In this document: one piece after another, positions 15,734-23,805 of the stretch
How positions within the stretch are numbered: the first letter of the stretch is position 1
Layout: every line of letters begins with the position of its first letter
DNA from: Candidatus Woesearchaeota archaeon
GTDB lineage: Archaea > Nanobdellota > Nanobdellia > Woesearchaeales > WJKL01
DNA: 24,715 bases
NCBI GenBank assembly: GCA_014729145.1
Contig: WJKL01000072.1
Span: 1 to 24,715 of the forward strand
Reading direction: 5' to 3'
The notes under the pieces: generated by a model
What the model saw: only the letters and a program-made list of their open reading frames with translations
What the model was told of the DNA's origin: nothing
The model's database searches: none
Position numbers and translations under genes: made by a program

Positions 15734-17292
15734 AAATACTCTTGGTTGCTCCAAACATCACAACATTTGGAACAGATACAACAGACCCAGGACTTACTCC
15801 TCCCTTGGGATTATGTTATTTAGCAGGCTATTTAAGGAAAAAAGATTCAAGTCTGGATATTAGCATCTTAGATTGTATTGCAGCTTCTAAAAAAAGAAAG
15901 ATTAGACTGGAAAATGGAAATAGATGGGGACTTACAGATCAAGAGATTATTTCAAAGATAAAAGAAAAAGACCCTGAGATTATTGGAATAACCTGTTCAT
16001 TTACTTCATATGCTTATGACGTACACCATCTTGCTTCATTGATAAAACAGACAAATAGAAAAACCAAAGTGATCATAGGAGGAGCTCATGCTTCAATATA
16101 TCCAGATATACTACTTAAAGATAAAAATATTGATGTTGTTGTTAAAGGAGAAGGAGAATTAACATTTCTTGAACTTATCACTAATTTAAAAAATAATAAA
16201 TCCGTTGAAAACATCAAAGGCACGATCATTAGATCTAAAGATAAGATAAAAATAAATCCTCCAAGAGAGATGTCAATTGAACTGGATGAACTCCCATTTC
16301 CGGCTCGTGATCTTATTCCGATGGATCTTTATCTTTCTCAAAAATCAGAATATAGTATGCGTCATCCATATACACAGGTTATAACAAGCAGAGGCTGTCC
16401 AGGAATTTGCAAATTTTGTTCAATCCATTCTGTTTGGGGGCACAAATGGAAGATGCGTTCTCCTAAAAACATAGTTGATGAAGTGCAAATGCTGGTTAAG
16501 GATTATGGGGTTAAGGAAGTGCATTTTATAGACGACAACATTGGAGCTTCCCCAAAAAGATTAGAGGAGATCTGTGATGAGATAATCAGAAGAAATCTTA
16601 AAATCAAATGGGCAACTCCAAACGGGATTGCACATTGGACTTTAAATAAAAAGATATTGAAAAAAATGAAAAAAGCTGGCTGCTATAGGATCACTTTTGG
16701 TATTGAATCAGCTGATCCAGAGACAAGAAAGTTCATAGGCAAGCCCTATAATCTTGATCAGGCAAAAGATATGCTGAAGGAGGCCCATAAGTTGGGGATC
16801 TGGACTGTCTGTACATTTATTCTTGGGTTTCCTTATGAAACAAAAGAATCAATAATGAAAACAATTGATTTTGCAAAATACAAATATTTAGATTTTGGAA
16901 TTTATTATCTTTTAGGGGTTTTCCCTGGAACCCCCATCTACGATATCTACAAAAAAGAAGGTCTTCTCAACTTTGATCATTTATTCTATTCCTATAATGA
17001 ATCAAAATGGAGTCAATATGAAAAGATTTCAAAAGTCCTGTCTTCCCATGGAACCAAAAGTAAAAACCTATCTGAAGAGCAGCTAAGAGAATATCTTGCT
17101 TTGTCTTATAAAGTTACAATGAAAGCAACCTTAAGGAAATTCATCAATCCATTCAGGCTTATGACTAAGATAAACAGCCTCGAAGATGTTCGATATGTCT
17201 TGAAACTCTTCAAAAATTACTCCAATATGATCCAAAATTACATTGTCAACAAAGGATTTCACGTCTATATGATCAGAAAAAAGAAAAAATAA
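15730..17292 (+). CDS. B12-binding radical SAM protein (3 of 3)
   Basis: A 520-residue class B radical SAM enzyme. The B12 domain runs from KILLVAPNITTFGTD through LTPPLGLCYLAGYLRKKD, GITCSFTSYAYDVHHLASLI, VIIGGAHASIYPDILLK and VVVKGEGELTFLEL. The barrel has canonical cluster cysteines C223, C227 and C230 in SRGCPGICKFCSIHSVWG, then VHFIDDNIGASPKR, TFGIESADPETRKFIGK and FILGFPYETKES. About 70 C-terminal residues (SLEDVRYVLKLFKNY region) resemble the tail of the first radical SAM protein. Members catalyse cobalamin-assisted methyl transfer or other radical chemistry on unreactive carbons; the substrate here is unknown. Archaeal GDGT ring synthases are also B12-domain radical SAM proteins, so a lipid substrate is possible. 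GAGGT precedes the ATG, which overlaps the upstream TGA by 4 bases. Confidence 0.93.
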   Translation: MKILLVAPNITTFGTDTTDPGLTPPLGLCYLAGYLRKKDSSLDISILDCIAASKKRKIRLENGNRWGLTDQEIISKIKEKDPEIIGITCSFTSYAYDVHHLASLIKQTNRKTKVIIGGAHASIYPDILLKDKNIDVVVKGEGELTFLELITNLKNNKSVENIKGTIIRSKDKIKINPPREMSIELDELPFPARDLIPMDLYLSQKSEYSMRHPYTQVITSRGCPGICKFCSIHSVWGHKWKMRSPKNIVDEVQMLVKDYGVKEVHFIDDNIGASPKRLEEICDEIIRRNLKIKWATPNGIAHWTLNKKILKKMKKAGCYRITFGIESADPETRKFIGKPYNLDQAKDMLKEAHKLGIWTVCTFILGFPYETKESIMKTIDFAKYKYLDFGIYYLLGVFPGTPIYDIYKKEGLLNFDHLFYSYNESKWSQYEKISKVLSSHGTKSKNLSEEQLREYLALSYKVTMKATLRKFINPFRLMTKINSLEDVRYVLKLFKNYSNMIQNYIVNKGFHVYMIRKKKK

Positions 17293-17295
17293 AAG

Positions 17296-19566
17296 ATGGT
17301 ATTTAAAAAAAATTGGAAATTTGATATTTTTTTGATTGTTCTTATTAGTTTGGTCTCTGTTTCTTGGTTCAATGGGGATTATATGATAAATCAAGGAGAT
17401 TTAGGGCTTCCTTTAGATAGGGTTGATTATTTCTTGAGGACTACTAATTTATGGGATAGTTCTGTTTCACTTGGTTATGCTCCTGCAGGACAGCTTGCTT
17501 CAATATTTCCACATTCAATAATAGGATTGATTACAGCTTTGATAGGATTAAGTTTCATAGGTTACAATAAATTTATCTTCTTTTCTTATTTTTTAATAGG
17601 GGGCATATCAATGTACTACCTTACTTATGTTCTAAATTTCAAGAGATTAACAAGATTTATTGCCAGCATATTTTATATGATCAACCCCTTCACAATGTTA
17701 GTAATCTGGCATGTATCGCATGGAGGGTTTCAACTTCCATATTCAGTAATGCCTCTTTTACTAGCATTATTTGTTAGACTATTAAAACACAAAGACAGCA
17801 AAAGCATGGCTTTACTTTTGCTCACTTCTTTATTTTTAGCTACATATTCCTATACAAATCCAACTTTTATTATGGTTCACCCACTTTTACTTTTTTCATA
17901 TCTTATATATCATCTTATCTCTAATAAAAATATCAAAGAAAGCATAAACGCAACAAAAATTTCAGCCACATTCATAATTTTATGGGTATTAATAAATTCA
18001 TTTTGGATGATTCCTTTTGGTCTACAAATAAATGAGCAATTCGAAACAGCACACAAACCAAATTTATTGAACGACCTAAATACTTTAAAATCAAATTCAT
18101 TGAAGATAGTAGACTCTATGATCTTAGGAAGAGTATGGTCTCTGGACAAAGGGCACAATGGCGTTCCTTACTATGCTTATGGAGATTTTTACAAAAACAG
18201 TAAATTAATAACCTTCTTACTTTATCTTATCCCTCTAATAGTTTTCTTAGCTTTTATTTTTAAGAAAAAATCCATAATCACTTATTTTGGAATTATATTT
18301 TTAACATCTATTTTTTTAATCAAAGGATTAAATAGTCCTTTTTCAAGTTTTTCAGAAAAATTATGGACAGCATCACCTTACATAACAGGAGCATTTAGGT
18401 TTATAACTTCAAAGGTCAGTCCTTACTTACTATTGAGTACAAGCATTATCTTAGGGTATAGTTTAGAGATAATATTCAACAAAACTAGATTGAAAAAAAT
18501 ATTTCTTTCTATGATTTTTATTTTACTTTTTGTAATAATTGTCTATCCGATGTGGAATAATGATGTAATCCATGTTGGAGGAAGCCAGCTTCCTGGAGCA
18601 AGATCAAAGATTCCTGATTATTATTATGAGATGGATCAATGGCTTGAGAAAGATACAAGCGATACAAGAGTTCTGAGCATGCCATTTAATTATGGTGGTA
18701 ATGCTATGTATCTTTGGCCAGGCAACTATGGTTTTGTGGGGGGAGACTTTACATTTTACTTTACAGGAGGCAAACCCTTGATCTATAACTATATGGACTC
18801 TACGATGGACCCCATAGTTGATTTCCATAAGAGCGTGGAAAACTACACCTGCAACAAAAGCCATCTTGAAATGTTAGGGATGTATAATGTAAAATACCTT
18901 TTGTTTCATGGAGATTCTAATTGGGAAGGGATAAAAAGAGTAAGCATGTTTTCCAATGAAAATAAAGACAATACACTTAGCTGCATGGAGTCAATGAACA
19001 TAACCGAATCAATATCTTTTGGAGAGTTAACATTATATGAGATTGACGAAAAACATATCTATCCCCATATCTATGCTTCAAGCAAGATAATTCTTGTTGA
19101 GAACAACTCTCAGATAATCGATAAATTTGAGAAGGTCAATACCCAATGGATATTTATCGAAGAAAACAATCCACTTCAAAAGAAGATAAAATCCATTTCA
19201 GATCAATCAATGTTTTGGCAGCTTCCAGAAATCTCTTTTTCAAAAGACCACAATTCAAAATATGATATAGAGATAAAAGATGCATCTGATCCATTCATCC
19301 TTGTCTTTTCAGAGAAGTTTTCTGATAATTGGAAGGTCTATATAGGAAAGAAAGATCCAGGATTCTTTAGGCTTCTGTTCAACAAACAGGACCAGAACAA
19401 GATAAAGGTGAATAGGTTTGCAAACGGATGGTATATCGATAAGAAAGGAGATTATTATGCGACAGTATATTACAAAAACCAATTATGGTATTATATAGGG
19501 ATATTCATCTCTGCATTTACTGTAATCTTGTTGCTTGTGTGGAAAAATGCTAAAAAAATATTATGA
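17296..19566 (+). CDS. GT-C-like polytopic membrane glycosyltransferase with extracytoplasmic domain
   Basis: 756 residues with about 11-12 transmembrane helices from 11 to about 420, a soluble outer domain (about 420-730) and one last helix (about 732-750). The first outer loop holds acidic residues (NQGDLGLPLDRVDYF), where GT-C enzymes put their catalytic Asp. It is followed by NLWDSSVSLGYAPAGQLASI and INPFTMLVIW, reminiscent of AftD/DUF3367 and YfhO-type proteins. The outer domain contains VLSMPFNYGGNAMYLWPGNY, YNVKYLLFHGDSNWEG and, near its end, LVFSEKFSDNWKVY, a closing pattern common in these large proteins. GT-C enzymes use polyprenyl-phosphate sugars outside the membrane, so a role in extending or transferring the glycan is likely. 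No clear Shine-Dalgarno sequence precedes ATG 17296. It overlaps the next gene by 20 bases. Confidence 0.7.
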   Translation: MVFKKNWKFDIFLIVLISLVSVSWFNGDYMINQGDLGLPLDRVDYFLRTTNLWDSSVSLGYAPAGQLASIFPHSIIGLITALIGLSFIGYNKFIFFSYFLIGGISMYYLTYVLNFKRLTRFIASIFYMINPFTMLVIWHVSHGGFQLPYSVMPLLLALFVRLLKHKDSKSMALLLLTSLFLATYSYTNPTFIMVHPLLLFSYLIYHLISNKNIKESINATKISATFIILWVLINSFWMIPFGLQINEQFETAHKPNLLNDLNTLKSNSLKIVDSMILGRVWSLDKGHNGVPYYAYGDFYKNSKLITFLLYLIPLIVFLAFIFKKKSIITYFGIIFLTSIFLIKGLNSPFSSFSEKLWTASPYITGAFRFITSKVSPYLLLSTSIILGYSLEIIFNKTRLKKIFLSMIFILLFVIIVYPMWNNDVIHVGGSQLPGARSKIPDYYYEMDQWLEKDTSDTRVLSMPFNYGGNAMYLWPGNYGFVGGDFTFYFTGGKPLIYNYMDSTMDPIVDFHKSVENYTCNKSHLEMLGMYNVKYLLFHGDSNWEGIKRVSMFSNENKDNTLSCMESMNITESISFGELTLYEIDEKHIYPHIYASSKIILVENNSQIIDKFEKVNTQWIFIEENNPLQKKIKSISDQSMFWQLPEISFSKDHNSKYDIEIKDASDPFILVFSEKFSDNWKVYIGKKDPGFFRLLFNKQDQNKIKVNRFANGWYIDKKGDYYATVYYKNQLWYYIGIFISAFTVILLLVWKNAKKIL

Positions 19567-21148
19567 TTATTTGATCATTGCAGCGGTCTATCTTATTGTA
19601 TTCTGGAAGATCCTGTTCAGACCAGTTTATTTTCTCGATTACTCTCCATCTGTTTTCCTTAGTATCACAAAAGAGCTGACAGTATCCAATTTTCAAGGGA
19701 CATGGTATCTGTATTTTTTTCTTGAATCCATCTTCTTGAGGTTCTCACAGGCATTTTTTTCTTTTTCAATTCTGATCATGCTTTTGATAGCTTTTTATTA
19801 CATCAAAAGACAGTTTAGATACAGTCTTTTGTTTGCATTTGTTTTTTTCTTTAACCCTTTTGTCTATTCCAGGTTGATGGTCGGCCAGCTAGGAGTTATT
19901 CTTGCTTATTTGCTGATTCCTGTGTTTCTTTATTATCTCTTTCATAAGAAAAATCTAATAATACTGGCTGTATTAACATCAATAGCTTTATTATTGCAGC
20001 CGCAGTTTTTATTGTTCTATCTTCTTCTTTTTATATTAAGTTATAGAAAACCAAAAGCTGTCTTGATATTTGTTCTCTTGCTGGTATTGCTGAATGCATA
20101 TTGGATACAGGGATTTTTCTCACCGACAGTTTTTGAAAAGATAGACGAATCTCATGAAGAGTTTTTTGCTCCAAAGCTTTCGCAGGATGTTCCTGCAGTT
20201 GCAAAGATAATGGGGATGTGGGGTTTTTGGAGAGAAACTGGATTTAAGACAACTTACAAGCTTCTTCCGCTTGGATTGTGGTATGCATTGACATTGATCT
20301 TGGTTGTCCTGATGCTTATTGGTTATTATTCTTCAGAAAACAGATTTTTCTTTTCTTTATGGTGGATAGGGGTTGTGTTTGCAACAGGATTTTCTCATCC
20401 ATATACAAAACCATTTTTTAGTTTTTTGTTCAACTATCTTCCTTTCTTCAATGGATTCAGAGATTCTCATAAATTTGTCGCATTGATCGCTTTATCATAT
20501 GCTTACCTATGCCCTCTTGGTCTGAGATTAATAACTAAGAAATCTAAAAAACTGAAAAAAATACTTTACTTGCTCTTCATCAGCATAATCCTTCTTTATA
20601 CATTTCCTTTGATAGGGTTGTGGAATCAAGTAAATCCAGCTTATCCTCCATCTGATTATCTAGATGCTAATGATTTTCTTTCAAAACAGAACATTACAGG
20701 CCACATAATCTATCTGCCTTGGGAAGGATATCTTACTTATAATTGGACAATAAATTCAACACCGGACGGAAGGACAGCTGTTCCTATAAATAAGTTCATA
20801 CAGCCGTTGGTGCTTGTAAGTCCAGGAAGATGGGGAAGCATGAGCAATCTAAAGCACAACATAAATTTCTGTCTTGATCATCGATCAATCAATTGTCTGG
20901 AAAAACAAGATGTGCTGTATATATTAAAAGACAGATGTGCATTCTACTCTGATAGATATAAGTGGATAAGCATTTCAAAGTTCTATGAAAATAACTGCTT
21001 AACCATATATAGGATTCATAATAAAACAGACATCACTAAGAGATTTAAGTTTCAATTAAGGTTTGTTATTGGATCTGTTATCTCCATCTTAACTTGGATA
21101 TGTATGATATTCCTGCTTTTGAAGAGAAAGATAATTAAAAACAGCTAA
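19547..21148 (+). CDS. Second polytopic GT-C-like membrane protein
   Basis: 533 residues with roughly ten transmembrane helices up to about 360, an outer region (about 365-495), and a closing helix (about 505-525) followed by a basic end. The plan matches the gene upstream in miniature: first outer loop FRPVYFLDYSPSVFLSITKE, a paired-helix core with FFNPFVYSRLMVGQLGVILAY, and a soluble portion starting LDANDFLSKQNITGHIIYLPWEGYLT. The YLPWEG/IYLP element recalls the outer domain of YfhO/AftD-like proteins. It is probably a GT-C glycosyltransferase or a partner of the preceding protein; no catalytic residue can be assigned. I used ATG 19547 rather than TTG 19535. It is the last gene of the long operon, and its 3' end overlaps the opposite-strand gene by 60 bases. 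Confidence 0.65.
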   Translation: MLKKYYDYLIIAAVYLIVFWKILFRPVYFLDYSPSVFLSITKELTVSNFQGTWYLYFFLESIFLRFSQAFFSFSILIMLLIAFYYIKRQFRYSLLFAFVFFFNPFVYSRLMVGQLGVILAYLLIPVFLYYLFHKKNLIILAVLTSIALLLQPQFLLFYLLLFILSYRKPKAVLIFVLLLVLLNAYWIQGFFSPTVFEKIDESHEEFFAPKLSQDVPAVAKIMGMWGFWRETGFKTTYKLLPLGLWYALTLILVVLMLIGYYSSENRFFFSLWWIGVVFATGFSHPYTKPFFSFLFNYLPFFNGFRDSHKFVALIALSYAYLCPLGLRLITKKSKKLKKILYLLFISIILLYTFPLIGLWNQVNPAYPPSDYLDANDFLSKQNITGHIIYLPWEGYLTYNWTINSTPDGRTAVPINKFIQPLVLVSPGRWGSMSNLKHNINFCLDHRSINCLEKQDVLYILKDRCAFYSDRYKWISISKFYENNCLTIYRIHNKTDITKRFKFQLRFVIGSVISILTWICMIFLLLKRKIIKNS

Positions 21149-21634
21149 GACTATTGTTATGTAAAGAGAACTCCATGCAAGTAATTGAAGAAATTCAAAT
21201 AAAAATGCCAGTGCAAAAGAAAAAACACTTAACCCAACAAAGATTATGATCCATTTCCTTAAAAATTTTCTGTCTATATGGATGGAGAACAGTCCATCTT
21301 TCTGAAAAAATTTAAGTACAATCCCCATCATCAAAAAATAGAAAGAATATATGGCAAAATTCTCTGCCAACACTTGTTTTTCAGCAAACAGTAAAAAAGG
21401 ACAATAGCCTAACAGCAAGATTGCAGACAATATAAACTGCCTTGAATCTATCTTCGATAAATAGAATATGGCAGCTGCAAAAACAAACCCAAGAAAAGCC
21501 CATTCTATAGGATATAATTTAATTCCTAATATCATGTTGACAATCAAAAAAAGGTATAAGTAAGATAATTTATTTTTTTTTAAAAACAAGATTATTCCAA
21601 CAACAAAATCGACAAACATATCTGAAACCGCCAT
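21089..21634 (-). CDS. Small polytopic membrane protein of unknown function
   Basis: The only convincing minus-strand gene. It encodes 181 mostly hydrophobic residues with five or six transmembrane segments (for example LYLFLIVNMILGIKLYPI, WAFLGFVFAAAIFYL, WIIIFVGLSVFSFALAFLF and a C-terminal ALAFLFEFLQLLAWSSLYIT region) and short charged loops such as KFFQKDGLFSIHIDRKFLRK. I recognise no family motif. It is supported by length, by the absence of any plus-strand frame over 21149-21634, and by its membrane character. No Shine-Dalgarno precedes ATG 21634, and an A/T-rich TATA-like stretch lies about 12-30 bases upstream, so the transcript could be leaderless. A second ATG at 21619 is an alternative start. 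The 3' end overlaps the GT-C-like gene by 60 bases. Confidence 0.65.
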   Translation of the reverse strand: MAVSDMFVDFVVGIILFLKKNKLSYLYLFLIVNMILGIKLYPIEWAFLGFVFAAAIFYLSKIDSRQFILSAILLLGYCPFLLFAEKQVLAENFAIYSFYFLMMGIVLKFFQKDGLFSIHIDRKFLRKWIIIFVGLSVFSFALAFLFEFLQLLAWSSLYITIVLAVFNYLSLQKQEYHTYPS

Positions 21635-21814
21635 CTATATTTTCATAAATTTAATATTAAATTATCTTTTCTAACTAACAGCAAGTATAAACAACATTCC
21701 CTTCTCAAAGGAGAAAATAAAGTTTTGTTAAAAAAAGACAAAATAACCTTTAAGTAAAATATATCATATCTTAACTTAAAAACATAGAAAGTACCATCAA
21801 ATGGTGTACAGTGT
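21635..21814. promoter_or_regulatory. Divergent intergenic region with inverted repeats
   Basis: The 180 bases between two divergent starts hold A/T-rich TATA-like stretches for both directions: around 21646-21664 for the minus gene, and AAAATATATC near 21756-21765 for the plus gene. There are two short hairpin-like repeats: TTCTC-AAAG-GAGAA around 21702-21715, and GTACCAT at 21791-21797 facing ATGGTGTAC at 21801-21809, four bases before the plus-strand ATG codon's upstream GTGT. The second could fold over the ribosome entry site or bind a regulator. No Shine-Dalgarno is evident. Confidence 0.35.
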
Positions 21815-22762
21815 ATGAGAAATAAAAAATTAACAAGCATGGTATTGACAGTAACTGTAATAGCTATTCTGCTTTTATCAGCACCTGTTTCTGCTATAAC
21901 TATTTCTGTAGATACAAATAAAGATACTTATTATAAGGCAGATGATTCTACTATTACAATCACTGGAACAATAGATATAGAGAATACTGAAAATCTTAAT
22001 ATCACAGGATATGTTGTAAAGATAAAAAATAGTACAAATAATCTTGTGAAAAACTGTTCAATAAGCACATCAGGAGCAGTCACAGGATGCGGAAATATTA
22101 CTGCATCAATAACCTCTAATGCAGCATATACAAATGATACAAGATATGGTTATGGGTACGGCTCAAGTACGCTTAACGGAGCATATACAGATGCAAACCA
22201 GTCCTTTGGCTATGGATATGGTTATGGTTATTCTGCTGGCGTTTCAAATGAAATTGTTGTAACAATAACATGGAATATAACAGCAGACACATCTGCAGCT
22301 CTTGCAGACGATTATACTGTAAATATCTTTACAAAGGCTGAAGGAAACGGAAATACAAGATATTATGCTGATTCAACAGAAGCATCGTTTACAATAAACT
22401 CCGGATCTGCACCATCATCATCCACAAGCACAGGACCATCAAGCAATGGCTTATGCAGCCCAACATGGAAATGTTCTGAATGGAGTGAATGTATTAATGG
22501 AAAACAAACAAGGACTTGTGAAGATAAATGGAGCTGCGGTACTGACGAAGACAAACCAAAAGAAACACGGTCTTGTAAAATGCCTGCACCAGTTGAAAAG
22601 CCAAAGCCATCAGTTGGAAAAGCAACATCTGTACTGCAGGAGCCCAAGGAACCAGAAGAGCCAGAACCAACAATACCTTTAGGAACAGGAATTGTAGTGC
22701 TTATATCTTTAATAGCTATTGCATCCTTCTTTGGAATTAAAATTTACATGAATAAGAAATAA
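21815..22762 (+). CDS. Anchored cell-surface protein with Gly-Tyr repeats and a TSP1-like domain
   Basis: 315 residues with a signal peptide (LTVTVIAILLLSAPVSA, cleavage near 28), an Ig-like beta domain (about 30-200) with several N-x-S/T sequons, a stalk, and a C-terminal helix (GIVVLISLIAIASFFGI) with a short lysine-rich tail. Two Gly-Tyr runs, YGYGYGS at 111-117 and FGYGYGYGYS at 131-140, sit inside the beta domain. A thrombospondin type 1-like module follows with C214, C220, C226, C235, C241 and C254 and the Trp ladder TWKCSEWSEC, then a Pro/Glu/Lys stalk (about 257-283). Such domains recur in surface proteins of DPANN-type archaea and suggest adhesion or matrix contact. It is transcribed separately from the glycan operon and is a plausible glycoprotein target of it. 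Confidence 0.88.
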   Translation: MRNKKLTSMVLTVTVIAILLLSAPVSAITISVDTNKDTYYKADDSTITITGTIDIENTENLNITGYVVKIKNSTNNLVKNCSISTSGAVTGCGNITASITSNAAYTNDTRYGYGYGSSTLNGAYTDANQSFGYGYGYGYSAGVSNEIVVTITWNITADTSAALADDYTVNIFTKAEGNGNTRYYADSTEASFTINSGSAPSSSTSTGPSSNGLCSPTWKCSEWSECINGKQTRTCEDKWSCGTDEDKPKETRSCKMPAPVEKPKPSVGKATSVLQEPKEPEEPEPTIPLGTGIVVLISLIAIASFFGIKIYMNKK

Positions 22763-22783
22763 TAATTACCTCTAAGAAGATAA

Positions 22784-22806
22784 AATTTTTTTCTTTCTTT
22801 TTTATA
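22784..22806 (+). terminator. T-rich archaeal terminator after the surface-protein gene
   Basis: A pyrimidine run of T tracts broken by C (AATTTTTTTCTTTCTTTTTT) begins about 20 bases after the stop at 22762. Archaeal RNA polymerase stops at oligo-T stretches without needing a hairpin. It directly abuts the promoter of the next gene. Confidence 0.5.
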
Positions 22807-22827
22807 TAAAAAAGGAATATATAAATT
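22801..22827 (+). promoter_or_regulatory. TATA-box region, probable leaderless promoter
   Basis: TTTATATAAAAAAGG is followed by AATATATAAAT just before ATG 22835. The first box lies about 26-34 bases upstream of the ATG, which is the archaeal TATA-to-start distance. The transcript would then begin at or next to the start codon; no Shine-Dalgarno is present. Confidence 0.55.
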
Positions 22828-22834
22828 TCAGATT

Positions 22835-23707
22835 ATGTTTAGATTAATGAAACCATCAATCTGCTTGATAATTTTTATTTTATTAGTATCAACTGTTTCT
22901 GCTGTAACTATTGAGCCTTCTGAACTGGAATTTGAAAATGTCCTTGATTATGCAGAGAAAACAATAACCATAAGCAGTGAAAAGTCATTGCATATAAGCC
23001 TTTCTGCAACAGAGCCATTTAAAAGATGGATTACTTTTTCTCCATCTTCATTTAATATCAATCATAACAGCCCGGTGGATGTAAAAGTCATTGTTCAGCC
23101 CAAAAACACAACAAAAACAGGCGCTTACCAGGGATTCATAGTGGTGAATACAATATCAGAAGGAAATGAAATGACCTCTTCAGTTTCAACTGCATTTGAT
23201 CTAAGGATAACAATAGAACTCACAAACGAAAAAATCACCCAGGCAAATGTTAAAAACCTTTATGTAGAAGATATTGAAATTAATAATCCTGTTAAAACAT
23301 CCATAAAAGTGCAAAATCAAGGCAATATTGAGTTAAAGTCTTTTTTCACTATTGAAATACTAGACACCTCAAACAACACTATTAAAAGTGCGCAGTCCGA
23401 GAAAACTTCAATATTGCCTTTGAGCACTGAAACTCTTGAACTCGAAATTCCTAATAATTTTGATATAGGAAAATATTATGCAAACATTAATGTTTATGCA
23501 GGAGAAATGCTTTTAAGAAAACATATTCTTTCCTTTAAAATTTTAGAAAAAGGAACACTTCCTGCTAAAAAAGAATCTGTTATTATTGTACATCCAGAGA
23601 AAATTCCCTTGTCAACAGGACCTCTTATAATATTAGTTTGGATTATAATTCTTTTATTTGTCATCTACAAAATAAGCAAATTTAAACACAATAAAAAGAA
23701 AAAATAA
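22835..23707 (+). CDS. Secreted, C-terminally anchored Ig-like surface protein
   Basis: 290 residues with a signal peptide (MFRLMKPSICLIIFILLVSTVSA), two beta-sandwich-like domains and a C-terminal helix (TGPLIILVWIIILLFVIYKI) followed by KFKHNKKKK. The first domain (about 24-130; VTIEPSELEFENV, ISLSATEPFKRWITFSPSSF, TKTGAYQGFIVV) resembles NPCBM/COG1470-type archaeal surface proteins, in which EPSELEF opens an Ig-like fold. The second (about 135-235; VKNLYVEDIEINNPVKTSIK, VQNQGNIELKSFFTIEILD) looks like a CARDB-like adhesion fold. No enzyme motif is visible. Sequons at NTT and NNT could carry glycans. It has its own TATA box and lies between T-rich tracts, so it is likely monocistronic. The alternative start at Met5 would shorten the signal peptide only slightly. 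Confidence 0.8.
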   Translation: MFRLMKPSICLIIFILLVSTVSAVTIEPSELEFENVLDYAEKTITISSEKSLHISLSATEPFKRWITFSPSSFNINHNSPVDVKVIVQPKNTTKTGAYQGFIVVNTISEGNEMTSSVSTAFDLRITIELTNEKITQANVKNLYVEDIEINNPVKTSIKVQNQGNIELKSFFTIEILDTSNNTIKSAQSEKTSILPLSTETLELEIPNNFDIGKYYANINVYAGEMLLRKHILSFKILEKGTLPAKKESVIIVHPEKIPLSTGPLIILVWIIILLFVIYKISKFKHNKKKK

Positions 23708-23758
23708 ATTTATCCTATTTTCTGTAATTTTATCCTGTTTTTAATTTATTTAACACAA
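23708..23758 (+). terminator. T-rich terminator with a short direct repeat
   Basis: After the stop at 23707 come two similar T-rich units, TTTATCCTATTTTCTG and TTTATCCTGTTTTTA, about 18 bases apart. The oligo-T runs fit archaeal termination; the repeat may be chance in such A/T-rich DNA. Confidence 0.4.
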
Positions 23759-23799
23759 ACTTTATAAATTAATAAATTTTTTATCTATTTCAAGGGGGT
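23759..23799 (+). promoter_or_regulatory. TATA box plus strong Shine-Dalgarno
   Basis: ACTTTATAAATT at 23759-23770 is a near-ideal archaeal TATA box. A start near 23787-23792 would be at the expected spacing, and AAGGGGGT (23792-23799) lies 6 bases before ATG 23806. It probably drives both the small protein and the KaiC-like gene. Confidence 0.7.
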
Positions 23800-23805
23800 A
23801 ATCAA

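Noticed and set aside
22363..22682. Frames on both strands inside the TSP1-like gene (94 and 78 residues)
   Set aside because: They are shadows of the TSP1 and Pro/Glu stalk coding sequence; the main frame has signal peptide, motifs and anchor.
23708..23758. Repeated TTTATCCT units as a CRISPR or integration site
   Set aside because: Only two short imperfect copies in T-rich DNA, with no spacers, cas genes, tRNA or recombinase nearby.
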